From Candidatus Zhuqueibacterota bacterium (lineage in GTDB: Bacteria; Zhuqueibacterota; Zhuqueibacteria; Oceanimicrobiales; Oceanimicrobiaceae), in the NCBI GenBank assembly GCA_029262055.1, contig JAJDAD010000092.1, forward strand, positions 296,641 through 360,640: 64,000 bases of DNA, read 5' to 3'. Positions 39,353 to 47,630 of this stretch are shown here, one piece after another. Positions within the stretch are counted from its first letter, which is position 1. Every line of letters starts with the position of its first letter. Position numbers and translations under genes: made by a program. The notes beneath the pieces are model-generated. The model was not told where the DNA came from. It saw only the letters and a list, made by a program, of their open reading frames with translations, and made no database searches.

Positions 39353-40264
39353 TTGAACAAAGACTTTCTAGCTATTTCGGAGTTGAATCGCGCTGAGATA
39401 ATGGAGTTGCTGGAGCTCGGCATCGAATTGAAACGAAAACAATGTGCGGGAGAAGCGCACAACTACCTCGCCGGCAAGACGCTGGCCATGATTTTTCAGA
39501 AACCGTCGACGCGGACCCGGGTGTCGTTTGAGGTTGGCGCCCTGCAATTGGGCGGCCACGCGCTCTACCTCGGCCCAAATGATATTCAAATTGGCAAGCG
39601 GGAGTCGATTGCTGATGTCGCTCGCACCTTGTCGCGGTATGTCGATTTGATCATGGCGCGACTGTTCGGCCACGAGAATATTGTTGAATTGGCGCAAGCC
39701 GCAAGTGTACCGGTCATCAATGGCTTGACCGACCTGCTGCATCCTTGCCAGGTCATGGCTGATATGATGACCATTCTGGAAAAGAGAGGCTCATTCGATG
39801 GCCTTAAGGTCACCTACATTGGCGATGGCAACAACATGGTCAACTCCTGGCTCAACATAGCCGGCCGTATCCCCATGACGTTGGCCCTGGCGATTCCGGG
39901 AGGCTACGATCCGGATGAAACGATACTCGCGGCTGTCCGCGAAACAGGGATCAGCGAAGTCCAGATCTTTCGTGAAGCCCGGCCCGCTGCTGCCGGCTCC
40001 CACGTCCTTTACACCGATGTCTGGGCCAGCATGGGGCAGGAAGCGGAGGCCGCCGAACGCAAGGAAGTGTTTAAACAATTTCAAATCGATACGGAACTTG
40101 TAAAACACGCCCATCCGGAGTGTCTGGTCATGCATTGCTTGCCGGCTCATCGAGGTGAAGAAATCACAGCCGAAGTCATCGACGGCCCGCGCTCAATCGT
40201 GTTTGACCAGGCTGAAAATCGTCTGCACGCCCAGAAGGCGATCATGGCCAAACTCAGTTCATGA
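39353..40264 (+). CDS. argF: Ornithine carbamoyltransferase
   Basis: OTCase makes citrulline from ornithine and carbamoyl phosphate in arginine synthesis. The 303-residue protein has the carbamoyl-phosphate motif STRTR (about residues 47-51) and HPCQ. The ornithine site includes D..WASMGQE (SMG loop), and the catalytic HCLPAHRGEE is near the C-terminus. These residues favour anabolic OTCase over acetylornithine or putrescine relatives. The start is TTG. Other arg genes are absent. The stop overlaps the FemAB-like start (ATGA), an unusual partner for argF. Confidence 0.95.
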   Translation: MNKDFLAISELNRAEIMELLELGIELKRKQCAGEAHNYLAGKTLAMIFQKPSTRTRVSFEVGALQLGGHALYLGPNDIQIGKRESIADVARTLSRYVDLIMARLFGHENIVELAQAASVPVINGLTDLLHPCQVMADMMTILEKRGSFDGLKVTYIGDGNNMVNSWLNIAGRIPMTLALAIPGGYDPDETILAAVRETGISEVQIFREARPAAAGSHVLYTDVWASMGQEAEAAERKEVFKQFQIDTELVKHAHPECLVMHCLPAHRGEEITAEVIDGPRSIVFDQAENRLHAQKAIMAKLSS

Positions 40265-41271
40265 AGCAGCGGGAGTCAACTTTTCATGAACTGCAGGGGG
40301 AAAACCCATTCCAGGTAACTCGTTTTCAACCCGGTGCCGATGTCGAGTGGGACCGGTTCGTTGCGCGAGCCAATAACGGCACCATCTTTCATTTGCGTCG
40401 TTTCCTGTCATATCATCCGGGCGACCGCTTCGATGATCACTCGCTTGTGTTTCAAAAAGAGGACAGGTGGGTAAGTGTGCTGCCGGCGGCAGTACGGGTT
40501 GAAGATGGGATCAAAACACTGATTTCTCATCCTGGTGCTTCAATGGCCGGGCCTGTCTTTCAAGCCTCGCTCTCGCTCAGGGATGCTTTCTGCGTGGTGG
40601 AACGCACATTGGCCTACGCCAAACAGACGGAAATCGACGCGATCCGTCTGACGCTTCCGCCTCTAATTTACCACCAGCGTCCTGGCAACTATTTTGATTT
40701 TGCGCTCCTGGATGCCGGCTTTTCCTATCAAAGGCGGGAAGTCTCCAGCGTCATCCCGCTCGACTTTAGTGAGGATGACACACTGTTCTTTTTCAGTGAA
40801 GGGTCGAGACGCGCGGTTCGGCGCGGGCTAAAATTGGGTATTCGAGCGCATGAATCTGACGACTACCCCGCGTTTTACGAAATCCTGAAAAAGAATCTCC
40901 ACATGCGTCACAATGTACAGCCGACCCACAGTTTGGAAGAATTGCTTTGTCTTAGGGACTTATTTCCGGACCGGATTCGCCTATTTTCTGCCTTTGCCGA
41001 GGATGAGATGGTTGCCGGCATCGTCACCTTTGCCTGCAACGAGAATGTAGCCCTGGCCTTTTACATTAGCCATAAAGAAGAGAAACAGGAGTATCGCGGC
41101 GTAAACGTGCTTTTTTACGAGGTCGTACAGTGGGCTATCCGAAGCAAATTCAAATTTCTTGACTTCGGCATTTTTACAGTGAATATGAAGCCGAATTGGG
41201 GCCTCGCCAGGTTTAAGGAAAGCTTTGGCGCACACGGCGTTTTCCGGGACACTTTGTACAAAGAGCTCTAG
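40261..41271 (+). CDS. FemAB/GNAT-like acyltransferase
   Basis: The 336-residue protein has the double-GNAT layout of FemAB and related lipid II or exopolysaccharide acyltransferases. An N-terminal half contains W.RFV..ANNGTIFH...FL.YH, and a C-terminal half contains F...RRAVR.G.K.G, AEDEMVAGIVTF...AL..YIS....Y...NVLFYEV..WA......FLDFGIF, then N.GLARFKESFGA. It has no signal peptide, so it is cytosolic. Typical members attach amino acids to peptidoglycan precursors or sugars. It is coupled to argF and precedes two glycosyltransferase genes, which suggests modification of a surface glycan. The substrate is unknown. Confidence 0.75.
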   Translation: MKQRESTFHELQGENPFQVTRFQPGADVEWDRFVARANNGTIFHLRRFLSYHPGDRFDDHSLVFQKEDRWVSVLPAAVRVEDGIKTLISHPGASMAGPVFQASLSLRDAFCVVERTLAYAKQTEIDAIRLTLPPLIYHQRPGNYFDFALLDAGFSYQRREVSSVIPLDFSEDDTLFFFSEGSRRAVRRGLKLGIRAHESDDYPAFYEILKKNLHMRHNVQPTHSLEELLCLRDLFPDRIRLFSAFAEDEMVAGIVTFACNENVALAFYISHKEEKQEYRGVNVLFYEVVQWAIRSKFKFLDFGIFTVNMKPNWGLARFKESFGAHGVFRDTLYKEL

Positions 41272-41331
41272 TATTGTCTCTCGCATGAAAGCGCGACATT
41301 GCGCGGGCTTCTCACCAAATCTTGCCAGCAG

Positions 41332-42417
41332 ATGAAGATTCTTCACATCGCGCCGTTAAATACATCCGGCGTTCCTATCGCTTTCGTACGGGCCGAAAGA
41401 GAGCTCGGTCACCACAGTCGCCTCGTCACGCTCGCCCGAGATCGTCGTAATTATGAGGAAGATATTTGCCTGGACCTGCCTTTTATCGACTTCATGGGTA
41501 CGCGCCTGGCAAAGCGTTTTGTGTCGGCTCCGGAACGACTAACAGTCAGCAACCGGCGTGCGCAGCCCGGGACCATCCCGGCCATGTGGCAGCCGAACGG
41601 CTTGCCGGAAAAACTATTGGTGCGCCTGCGTGAAGCTGTTTGGCGTCCGCGCATATCCCATCTGTTCCGGGAAATCGATTTTTGGGATTTTGACCTCTAC
41701 CAACTGGACGGCGGGCTCGAATTTTTCCGGGACGGCCGCACGGTGCGCGAGTTGGTCGCGCGGGGCAAGCGCGTGATCTGTTGCTACACCGGCAGCGACT
41801 TAAGGACCCGCGGTGTGATTCCCGCCATCGATGCTCTGGTGCATGCAAATGTGACGCTTGAGTTTGACCATTTGGAGTTGCACCCCAGCATTCATCATGT
41901 TTTCTTTCCTTTCGATACTCGTCCTTATTCCAAAGCAGCCGGAGGTTCCCGCAACCTTTGCCGGATTGGGCATGCCCCCACCAACCGTCAGGCAAAAGGC
42001 AGCGACCAGATCATTGCTGTGATTCAAGAATTGCAGCAGGAGCACAATGTCGAACTGGTGTTGATTGAAAACCTGTCCCACCAGGAGAGTCTGGAGCTAA
42101 AGAGTGGCTGCGATATCTTTGTGGACCAGCTCGGCGAACTAGGTTACGGCCTGAACTCTTTGGAATCGCTGGCGATGGGTATTGCGACCTGTTCCGCACT
42201 GGCCAGTGGCTTCGCGGAGAAATATTCGGATCATCCGTTTATCGAGGTCACGGAAGCGACCCTGAAGACACAATTGACCAACCTTATTGCCGACCTCGAT
42301 CTACGAACGCGCGTTGCAGCCGCCGGCCCAAAGTGGGTTGCACAAAACCATAACAGCCTGCGTGTCGTGCAGCGCATCCATTCACTCGCCAACGTCAAAT
42401 CTGCAGATCTTACTTGA
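41332..42417 (+). CDS. Glycosyltransferase, GT-B fold (family 4-like)
   Basis: From the ATG the protein is 361 residues, starting MKILHIAPLNTSGVP, a common GT-B opening. The N-terminal domain includes FDLYQLDGGLEFFRD and the RVICCYTGSDLRTRGV segment. The C-terminal half resembles family 4 enzymes (RIGHAPTNRQAKGSDQII...VELVLIENLSHQESLELKSGCDIFVDQLGELGYGLNSLESLAMG), with the E..A.G nucleotide-sugar site. The frame is open to a TTG at 41299, but those residues do not fit the family. It is likely part of a surface polysaccharide set with its neighbours; donor and acceptor are unknown. Confidence 0.75.
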   Translation: MKILHIAPLNTSGVPIAFVRAERELGHHSRLVTLARDRRNYEEDICLDLPFIDFMGTRLAKRFVSAPERLTVSNRRAQPGTIPAMWQPNGLPEKLLVRLREAVWRPRISHLFREIDFWDFDLYQLDGGLEFFRDGRTVRELVARGKRVICCYTGSDLRTRGVIPAIDALVHANVTLEFDHLELHPSIHHVFFPFDTRPYSKAAGGSRNLCRIGHAPTNRQAKGSDQIIAVIQELQQEHNVELVLIENLSHQESLELKSGCDIFVDQLGELGYGLNSLESLAMGIATCSALASGFAEKYSDHPFIEVTEATLKTQLTNLIADLDLRTRVAAAGPKWVAQNHNSLRVVQRIHSLANVKSADLT

Positions 42418-42531
42418 CCGATTCGTTTGCAGCGTTTATCTTAAGGCTGTTTCCTATACGACACCGTTGCCAGACCCCGACGTGACAAGAAGTTGTTCAG
42501 GAATTCCCAAGGAGGGAAGGCGTGTATCATG

Positions 42532-43713
42532 TATGCCAGCAGGGGAATACGCCGCGCACTCAAGCGGTTGGTGACCAGATTCATTGGGGAGCCATTCAAA
42601 CAGAAAACCTTACTGCCTGCGGAAGTTGACACGGCCGACATCCGAAGGATCATCTTTTTTTGCCAGCACGACACCTTGCCGGAGATCTTTCTGTCGCTGC
42701 AGATATTCAGCGGTACACGGAACGCTTTCCCGGACGCTGAGATCGTTGTTGTGGCAGACAGAAGAACCGCTCCGATATTACGGCATAACCCGGATGTGGA
42801 CGTCACAGTCAGGCACTACGGACTGCTGGTCAACTGGCCTCTCACCGAGGCTTTCGGATTCGCACGTGTGCTGTTAGGGGGATGTGACTTGTGTGTGGTA
42901 CTGCAGACTGAGGGTTTGCATACGCCGTTTCACCTGCTTGTGGCCTGTGCCCGGGCCGGCTATGTCTTAGGTTCTGAGCAGGCGGCATTTTCGGGCTTTG
43001 TTGCCGGCATGCTTTACAATCTTGTCGCGCCGTTCCATCTGACCTCGCACCACAGGTTAAAGCAGCGCAGGGACATCACGCGGCACCTGGGCATCAAAAC
43101 TGATGGCGCCGGGGCCGGACTGCTTTTCGAAACTTCCGAACAGAGCGACGCCCTCAACCTATTGTTTGAGAACGGAGTTGATTCTAAACAATTCATATTA
43201 TACATTTCAGCAGAGTATCGGGTCCCTGAGAGTGAATGGCTTCATGAGTGTTTTCTGGGCGTCGCAAAGCATTTCGCGCTATCCAGGGATGCAGCAGTAG
43301 TCATCTCTTCGCCGGCGGCAGACACTGAGCGTCAGCGTCATCTTATAGACTCGGTTGCCGGCATCCAATTGAACAGTAGCGACCTTGGTCTGAGACGACA
43401 GGCCATTGTGATGCATCTCAGCTCCCTCATTTTGACCTGTTCCCTTGATTCGATGTACCTGGGAGCCGCGGTTGGGACGCCTACACTTGGTCTTTGTGAT
43501 AGTATCGATATGCAGGAGTGGCTTCCGCCTACTCCGGCATTCCTCAGCATTTCCGGACGTCAAGGGGAGGTCAGCCGGATGTCGGTTGAACAGGTCATCC
43601 AGGCGACCGAGGGGCTGCTTCTACAGCGAGCGCTGGCCGGAAGTTTTTTTGATATTACAGAGAAAGCACTGGACGATTACCTTGATTTTGGTGACATTGA
43701 CGATTCGATCTAG
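42532..43713 (+). CDS. Glycosyltransferase family 9-like (heptosyltransferase-type)
   Basis: The 393-residue protein has the GT9 layout: an N-terminal domain with FFCQHDTLPEIFLSLQIFSGTRNAFPDAEIVVV..R..PIL..NP.VD, the domain boundary CDLCVVLQTEGLHTPF, and a C-terminal domain with LTCSLDSMYLGAAVGTPTLGLCD, which matches the TD....H.A...G.P.....G motif of heptosyltransferases in degenerate form. It may add a core sugar to LPS or another glycan. Start by ATG at 42532 after AAGGAGGGAAGG; TTG at 42493 would add 13 residues. It ends the argF-FemAB-GT-GT string. Confidence 0.68.
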   Translation, partial: YASRGIRRALKRLVTRFIGEPFKQKTLLPAEVDTADIRRIIFFCQHDTLPEIFLSLQIFSGTRNAFPDAEIVVVADRRTAPILRHNPDVDVTVRHYGLLVNWPLTEAFGFARVLLGGCDLCVVLQTEGLHTPFHLLVACARAGYVLGSEQAAFSGFVAGMLYNLVAPFHLTSHHRLKQRRDITRHLGIKTDGAGAGLLFETSEQSDALNLLFENGVDSKQFILYISAEYRVPESEWLHECFLGVAKHFALSRDAAVVISSPAADTERQRHLIDSVAGIQLNSSDLGLRRQAIVMHLSSLILTCSLDSMYLGAAVGTPTLGLCDSIDMQEWLPPTPAFLSISGRQGEVSRMSVEQVIQATEGLLLQRALAGSFFDITEKALDDYLDFGDIDDSI

Positions 43714-43739
43714 ACATCAGCGGTGGCGGGGGTAGGCTA

Positions 43740-43949
43740 ATGCGGACAGGCCTTTGCGAAACATGTCGCTATTCCCGGATGGTTCAGGGTCGGCAAAGCA
43801 GGTTTGTGCTTTGCGAATACTCCATCATCGACGGCCAATACCCAAAGTATCCGGGAATGCCGGTAGCGGAGTGTCGGGCATATCAGGAAAAGAAGCAGGC
43901 TAACAAGACCATGTCATTTCACCGAAAGTCAACTGGAGGAAGCTCATGA
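43740..43949 (+). CDS. Small four-cysteine (zinc-finger-like) conserved protein
   Basis: The 69-residue protein has C6-x2-C9, C25 and C45 around RFVLCEYS...YPKYPGMPV..C. This pattern recurs in small proteins of unknown function in several Gram-negative phyla and looks like a treble-clef or zinc-ribbon site. The last 20 residues are polar and basic. Its stop overlaps the start of the CBS-domain gene (ATGA), so the two are co-translated. Similar small proteins often sit by unrelated genes, so context gives little. Confidence 0.8.
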   Translation: MRTGLCETCRYSRMVQGRQSRFVLCEYSIIDGQYPKYPGMPVAECRAYQEKKQANKTMSFHRKSTGGSS

Positions 43950-44377
43950 AAATCCGTGACATCCTGAAATCCAAGGATGATACCTTGCTTACAATTGAGC
44001 AGAACAAGACTGTGCACGACGCCATCAAGATTTTGTTCAAAAACAAAGTCGGCGCTTTGCTCGTGCTTGAAGCCGGCGGAAAATTAGAGGGCATTATCTC
44101 GGAGCGCGACGTCTTGTGGGAGTGTGTCGATCGCGATCATTCATTGCGCCAGACCTTGGTCAAGGATATCATGACAAAGAAACTGATAATAGGCGTTCCA
44201 GACGATGACGTGACTTATTCCATGGGCATCATGACACAAAACCGAATCCGGCACCTGCCAATCTTGCAGGACGAAGAAACTGTGGGGATCATTTCTATCG
44301 GGGACCTGGTTAACGCACAGCTCGATGAGCAGGAGTTCGATAACCGCTACCTGCAACAATACATGTTTGGTCTGTGA
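43946..44377 (+). CDS. CBS-domain pair protein
   Basis: The 143 residues consist of two CBS domains. The first is residues about 5-60 (TIEQNKTVHDAIKILFKNKVGALLVLEAGGKLEGIISERDVLW). The second is about 75-130 (MTKKLIIGVPDDDVTYSMGIMTQNRIRHLPILQDEETVGIISIGDLV). CBS pairs bind adenine nucleotides and often regulate partner proteins; stand-alone forms are common and poorly understood. GGAGG precedes the start, which is coupled to the four-cysteine gene. Confidence 0.9.
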   Translation: MKIRDILKSKDDTLLTIEQNKTVHDAIKILFKNKVGALLVLEAGGKLEGIISERDVLWECVDRDHSLRQTLVKDIMTKKLIIGVPDDDVTYSMGIMTQNRIRHLPILQDEETVGIISIGDLVNAQLDEQEFDNRYLQQYMFGL

Positions 44378-44465
44378 TCCACTTTTCCGGAAAGAGACAT
44401 TGACCCAAGGAGTGCATTCTTGCACGATCGTTTCGTGTTCCTAGCATTGACATAAGGGATTAATC

Positions 44466-45359
44466 TTGCGAGCCTTTTCATTTCAGACTGACAAAGGACA
44501 GGCCCAGATTGGAGTCGAATATCAGGATGGGTTGTACAATTTTTCTGCTGCCTGGGAGCTATACAAGCAACTGAAGAACAACGGCCGCGGACCCGAACTC
44601 AACTTTCTGCAGATAATGGTTGAGGCGGATTTTTTTCACGCGGAGACTTTTCAGGAAGTTCTGTTCGACCTGAAAGAAATCCGTCCAATAGACGACCTGA
44701 AACTTGGGAAAGACATTCAATTTTTACCACCGATCAACCGACCACAAAAGATTCTCTGCGTCGGGCGGAATTATCGTGCGCATGCCGAGGAGCTGGGGAA
44801 TGAGACACCCAAAGCCCCTGTCTTCTTTTGCAAGCCGCCATCGGCATTGATCGGGCACCAAGGGAAAATACGCTTACCTAAGGGCGTCGGTGAAGTCCAT
44901 CATGAAGGTGAGCTGGCGGTCATCATCAGCAAGACGACGAAGCAGGTTTCAAAAAAGCAGGCCTTCGACCACATTGCCGGGTTCACCCTGGTTAATGATG
45001 TCACCGCCCGGGCCCTGCAAAAGCAGGATCAAGGCGCAGGACTTCCCTGGTTCCGTTCAAAAGGCTTCGATACATTTTGTCCCGTGGGACCCTTCCTGGT
45101 GCCAAGAGCGGCTATCTTGGATCACCGTTCTCTCGAGCTGCAGGTTTCGGTCAACGGTGAGGTACGGCAAGAAGCGTCCACCGCGCAAATGATTTTCGAC
45201 CTCGATGAACTGGTTTCGCATCTGTCAGGATATTGCACGTTGGAACCCGGCGATATTATCGCCACTGGGACTCCTGCGGGCGTTGGTAAACTAAGCTCAG
45301 GAGACGAAGTGCAAGTGACCATTAAAGAAATCGGCACCCTGGTAAACACCGTAGAATAA
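44466..45359 (+). CDS. Fumarylacetoacetate hydrolase family protein
   Basis: The 297-residue protein has the FAH C-terminal domain. The segment LCVGRNYRAHAEELG is near residue 97; metal ligands lie in VHHEGELAVII (two Glu) and in FTLVNDVTARALQ (Asp). WFRSKGFDTFCPVGP and GDIIATGTPAGVG follow. Members act as oxaloacetate decarboxylases, acylpyruvate hydrolases or in aromatic ring degradation. No aromatic catabolism genes are nearby, so an acylpyruvase or oxaloacetate role is as likely as any. The start is TTG with AAGGGA upstream. Confidence 0.9.
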   Translation: MRAFSFQTDKGQAQIGVEYQDGLYNFSAAWELYKQLKNNGRGPELNFLQIMVEADFFHAETFQEVLFDLKEIRPIDDLKLGKDIQFLPPINRPQKILCVGRNYRAHAEELGNETPKAPVFFCKPPSALIGHQGKIRLPKGVGEVHHEGELAVIISKTTKQVSKKQAFDHIAGFTLVNDVTARALQKQDQGAGLPWFRSKGFDTFCPVGPFLVPRAAILDHRSLELQVSVNGEVRQEASTAQMIFDLDELVSHLSGYCTLEPGDIIATGTPAGVGKLSSGDEVQVTIKEIGTLVNTVE

Positions 45360-45405
45360 TCCGGAGGACGGAGTCACAATCTTCCTAAATGGAAGGAGGA
45401 AAAAG

Positions 45406-47394
45406 ATGTTTAGGGGAAAAAGTTGGTGCATTGCCATGTTGGTTTTCTGCTGTCAATTGAACCTAATTTCGGCGACACCAGGCTCGACTCAGCAGGAAGT
45501 GCTTGTAAAGTTTAAGAAGGATGTTCAGACTAGCCGCATCGATTCTCTGACCCGCGAGCTCGGCCTGGCGCGGATAAAGACCGTCAAGGAAATCCGGGTC
45601 GAAGTGTTTCAAGTTAGTTCCCGCCATAGTGTCGAGGAAGTGATCGAAATCTGCAGCCGATTACCGTTTGTTGAATACGCTGAACCGAACCAAACGGTCC
45701 ATGCCCTGCCGCAGGCACCTGCGGCCCTGTCTGTCGCGGCACCTTCTGAGCCACCGGCGCCAACACAAGAAGCCGGAGCGGTTTACAAGAAAGGGGAGCT
45801 CCTTCTCAAGTTCAAACCACAGCTGTCACAGCAGTCGGTTAATACACTCTTTGCCGACGTCGGTTTGCAGATGACCAAAACTATCGACGAGCTCGGGGTC
45901 TATGTTTGCGCCATCGGTGGCAACAAGTCGGTCGACAGCGCGGTGGCTGAATGCCGAGCCAGCTCAGATGTTGCTTACGCAGAGCCGAACTACATCTACC
46001 GGGCGTCCATTGTACCGAATGACCCAAGGTTCAGTAGTCTCTACGGCATGACGATGATTCGGGCTCCGGAAGCCTGGGATGTACAGACGGGGAGTAAATC
46101 GGTGATTGTCGGCATCATCGATACTGGCGTCGACACCGACCATAAGGATCTGCGCGAGAACATCTGGCACAATCCCGGCGAAAGCGGAAATGGCCGGGAG
46201 AACAATAAGATCGATGACGACGGCAATGGCTTTGTCGACGACTACCGGGGTTGGGATTTCATCCACAATGACAACAATCCGTTTGACGACCACAACCATG
46301 GCTCGCATGTCGCGGGTACGGTTGGTGCCGTCGGGAATAATTCCGAGGGCGTTGTCGGCGTATGTTGGGGTGTATCCCTGATGGCGCTCAAGTTCTTGGA
46401 CGCGCGCGGGAGCGGCGACAGCGACGATGCCATCGAAGCTATCATCTACGCATCCAATATGGGCGCAAAGGTGCTCAGTAACAGTTGGGGCGGCTCAGAG
46501 CATTCTCAGGCACTCGAGGATGCTATCAAGTTCGCGAACGAAAAGGGAGTCCTGTTCGTCGCAGCTGCGGGAAACGACTTTAGCAACAACGACAAAGCGG
46601 ACTCTTTTCCCGCCAACTATGAGGTCGGCAATGTCATTTCCGTGGCCGCCAACACCAGGAAAGAAAAGCTCGCGGGATTCTCCAATTTCGGGAGCAAGAG
46701 CGTCGATTTGGCCGCACCAGGCAGCGATATTCTCAGCACTGTGACACGGGGCCGCTTCGATGTGTTTAGTGGGACTTCCATGGCCACGCCGCACGTCAGT
46801 GGCGCCGCGGCCCTGGTTCTGGCGGAGTTTCCTGATGCCGGCATGCAGGAGGTCATCATCAGGATTCTCGGAGGTGTCGACCGAAATGCAAATTACGCCG
46901 GTAAGGTGGCTACCGGGGGCCGGCTTAACGTCAACAATTCAATCTCGCGCAAGCCGTTGATTGCCCGCACGACCAGGCTAGCAAACACCCTGGACGAGAC
47001 CGGGCCGTATGTAATCGAATCGGATGTAGTCGATGATGCGGCGATTGCGAGCGTCACGCTGACATACCAGGTTGTCGGCCAGGAAGCGCGTGTAACAGAG
47101 ATGACGTCTATCGAACAGCACCGCTATCATGCAGAGATCCCCGGTCAGGAGCTGGGCAGCACCATTGTCTATTTTGTAGGCGCGACCGATAATGACGGAA
47201 ACAATACCAAAGACAACAATTTCACATTTTCCATTGCCGAACCTGAAGATGATGGCGGCTGCGGCAGACCGCCGATCAATTTCGAGCTGGACGATCCTTG
47301 GTTAGAGGCCTCAGTCAACACTCTGTCCAATCTAGTTGTGTTCGTTTTCCCATTTGTGCTGTTCAGGTTTGGTCCCGCGCGACGCAGGAAATAG
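45406..47394 (+). CDS. Exported subtilisin-family (S8) protease with duplicated propeptide
   Basis: The 662-residue serine protease has a signal peptide (residues 1-23). Two consecutive propeptide-like modules follow (about 29-100 and 127-200; each has LVKFK or LLKFK near the start and YAEPN near the end). The S8 catalytic domain (about 203-515) has D239, H298 and S458, with oxyanion N390. A beta-rich domain extends to about 612. The tail has Cys619, a hydrophobic stretch (about 638-653) and terminal RRRK, like C-terminal sorting signals that anchor proteins for processing. Export through the inner membrane is expected; the target is unknown. It has its own GGAGG site and a terminator behind it. 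Confidence 0.93.
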   Translation: MFRGKSWCIAMLVFCCQLNLISATPGSTQQEVLVKFKKDVQTSRIDSLTRELGLARIKTVKEIRVEVFQVSSRHSVEEVIEICSRLPFVEYAEPNQTVHALPQAPAALSVAAPSEPPAPTQEAGAVYKKGELLLKFKPQLSQQSVNTLFADVGLQMTKTIDELGVYVCAIGGNKSVDSAVAECRASSDVAYAEPNYIYRASIVPNDPRFSSLYGMTMIRAPEAWDVQTGSKSVIVGIIDTGVDTDHKDLRENIWHNPGESGNGRENNKIDDDGNGFVDDYRGWDFIHNDNNPFDDHNHGSHVAGTVGAVGNNSEGVVGVCWGVSLMALKFLDARGSGDSDDAIEAIIYASNMGAKVLSNSWGGSEHSQALEDAIKFANEKGVLFVAAAGNDFSNNDKADSFPANYEVGNVISVAANTRKEKLAGFSNFGSKSVDLAAPGSDILSTVTRGRFDVFSGTSMATPHVSGAAALVLAEFPDAGMQEVIIRILGGVDRNANYAGKVATGGRLNVNNSISRKPLIARTTRLANTLDETGPYVIESDVVDDAAIASVTLTYQVVGQEARVTEMTSIEQHRYHAEIPGQELGSTIVYFVGATDNDGNNTKDNNFTFSIAEPEDDGGCGRPPINFELDDPWLEASVNTLSNLVVFVFPFVLFRFGPARRRK

Positions 47395-47416
47395 AAGAGG
47401 GCCGGCTTCATGTCCC

Positions 47417-47450
47417 AACCCTCTTTCGCTTTGCCGGAAGAGGGTTTTTT
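47417..47450 (+). terminator. Intrinsic terminator after the S8 protease gene
   Basis: A nine-base-pair stem (AACCCTCTT with AAGAGGGTT) and a 12-base loop run into a T tract of six, 22 bases after the stop codon. Confidence 0.78.
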
Positions 47451-47577
47451 GTTTTGAAAATTTAACTGGGTTCGCGACTGCAGGAATAGTAACCTTTATG
47501 CTAGCGCAAATTATCAACAACCGAGTCAGTTAACACGCGATCTCCGCGTCACGGCACCTGGGAGGTCCACTGAGAAC

Positions 47578-47606
47578 TTGCTTTTTAGGTCGTAAGAGTG
47601 TATTTT
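47578..47606 (+). promoter_or_regulatory. Candidate promoter for the M61 peptidase gene
   Basis: TTGCTT and TATTTT are 17 bases apart, in an AT-rich stretch 25-50 bases before the gene. Matches are three and four of six. The preceding terminator makes a promoter here necessary, but this exact site is uncertain. Confidence 0.35.
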
Positions 47607-47630
47607 ATTAAAAGTTAAGCTTTAATCCTG

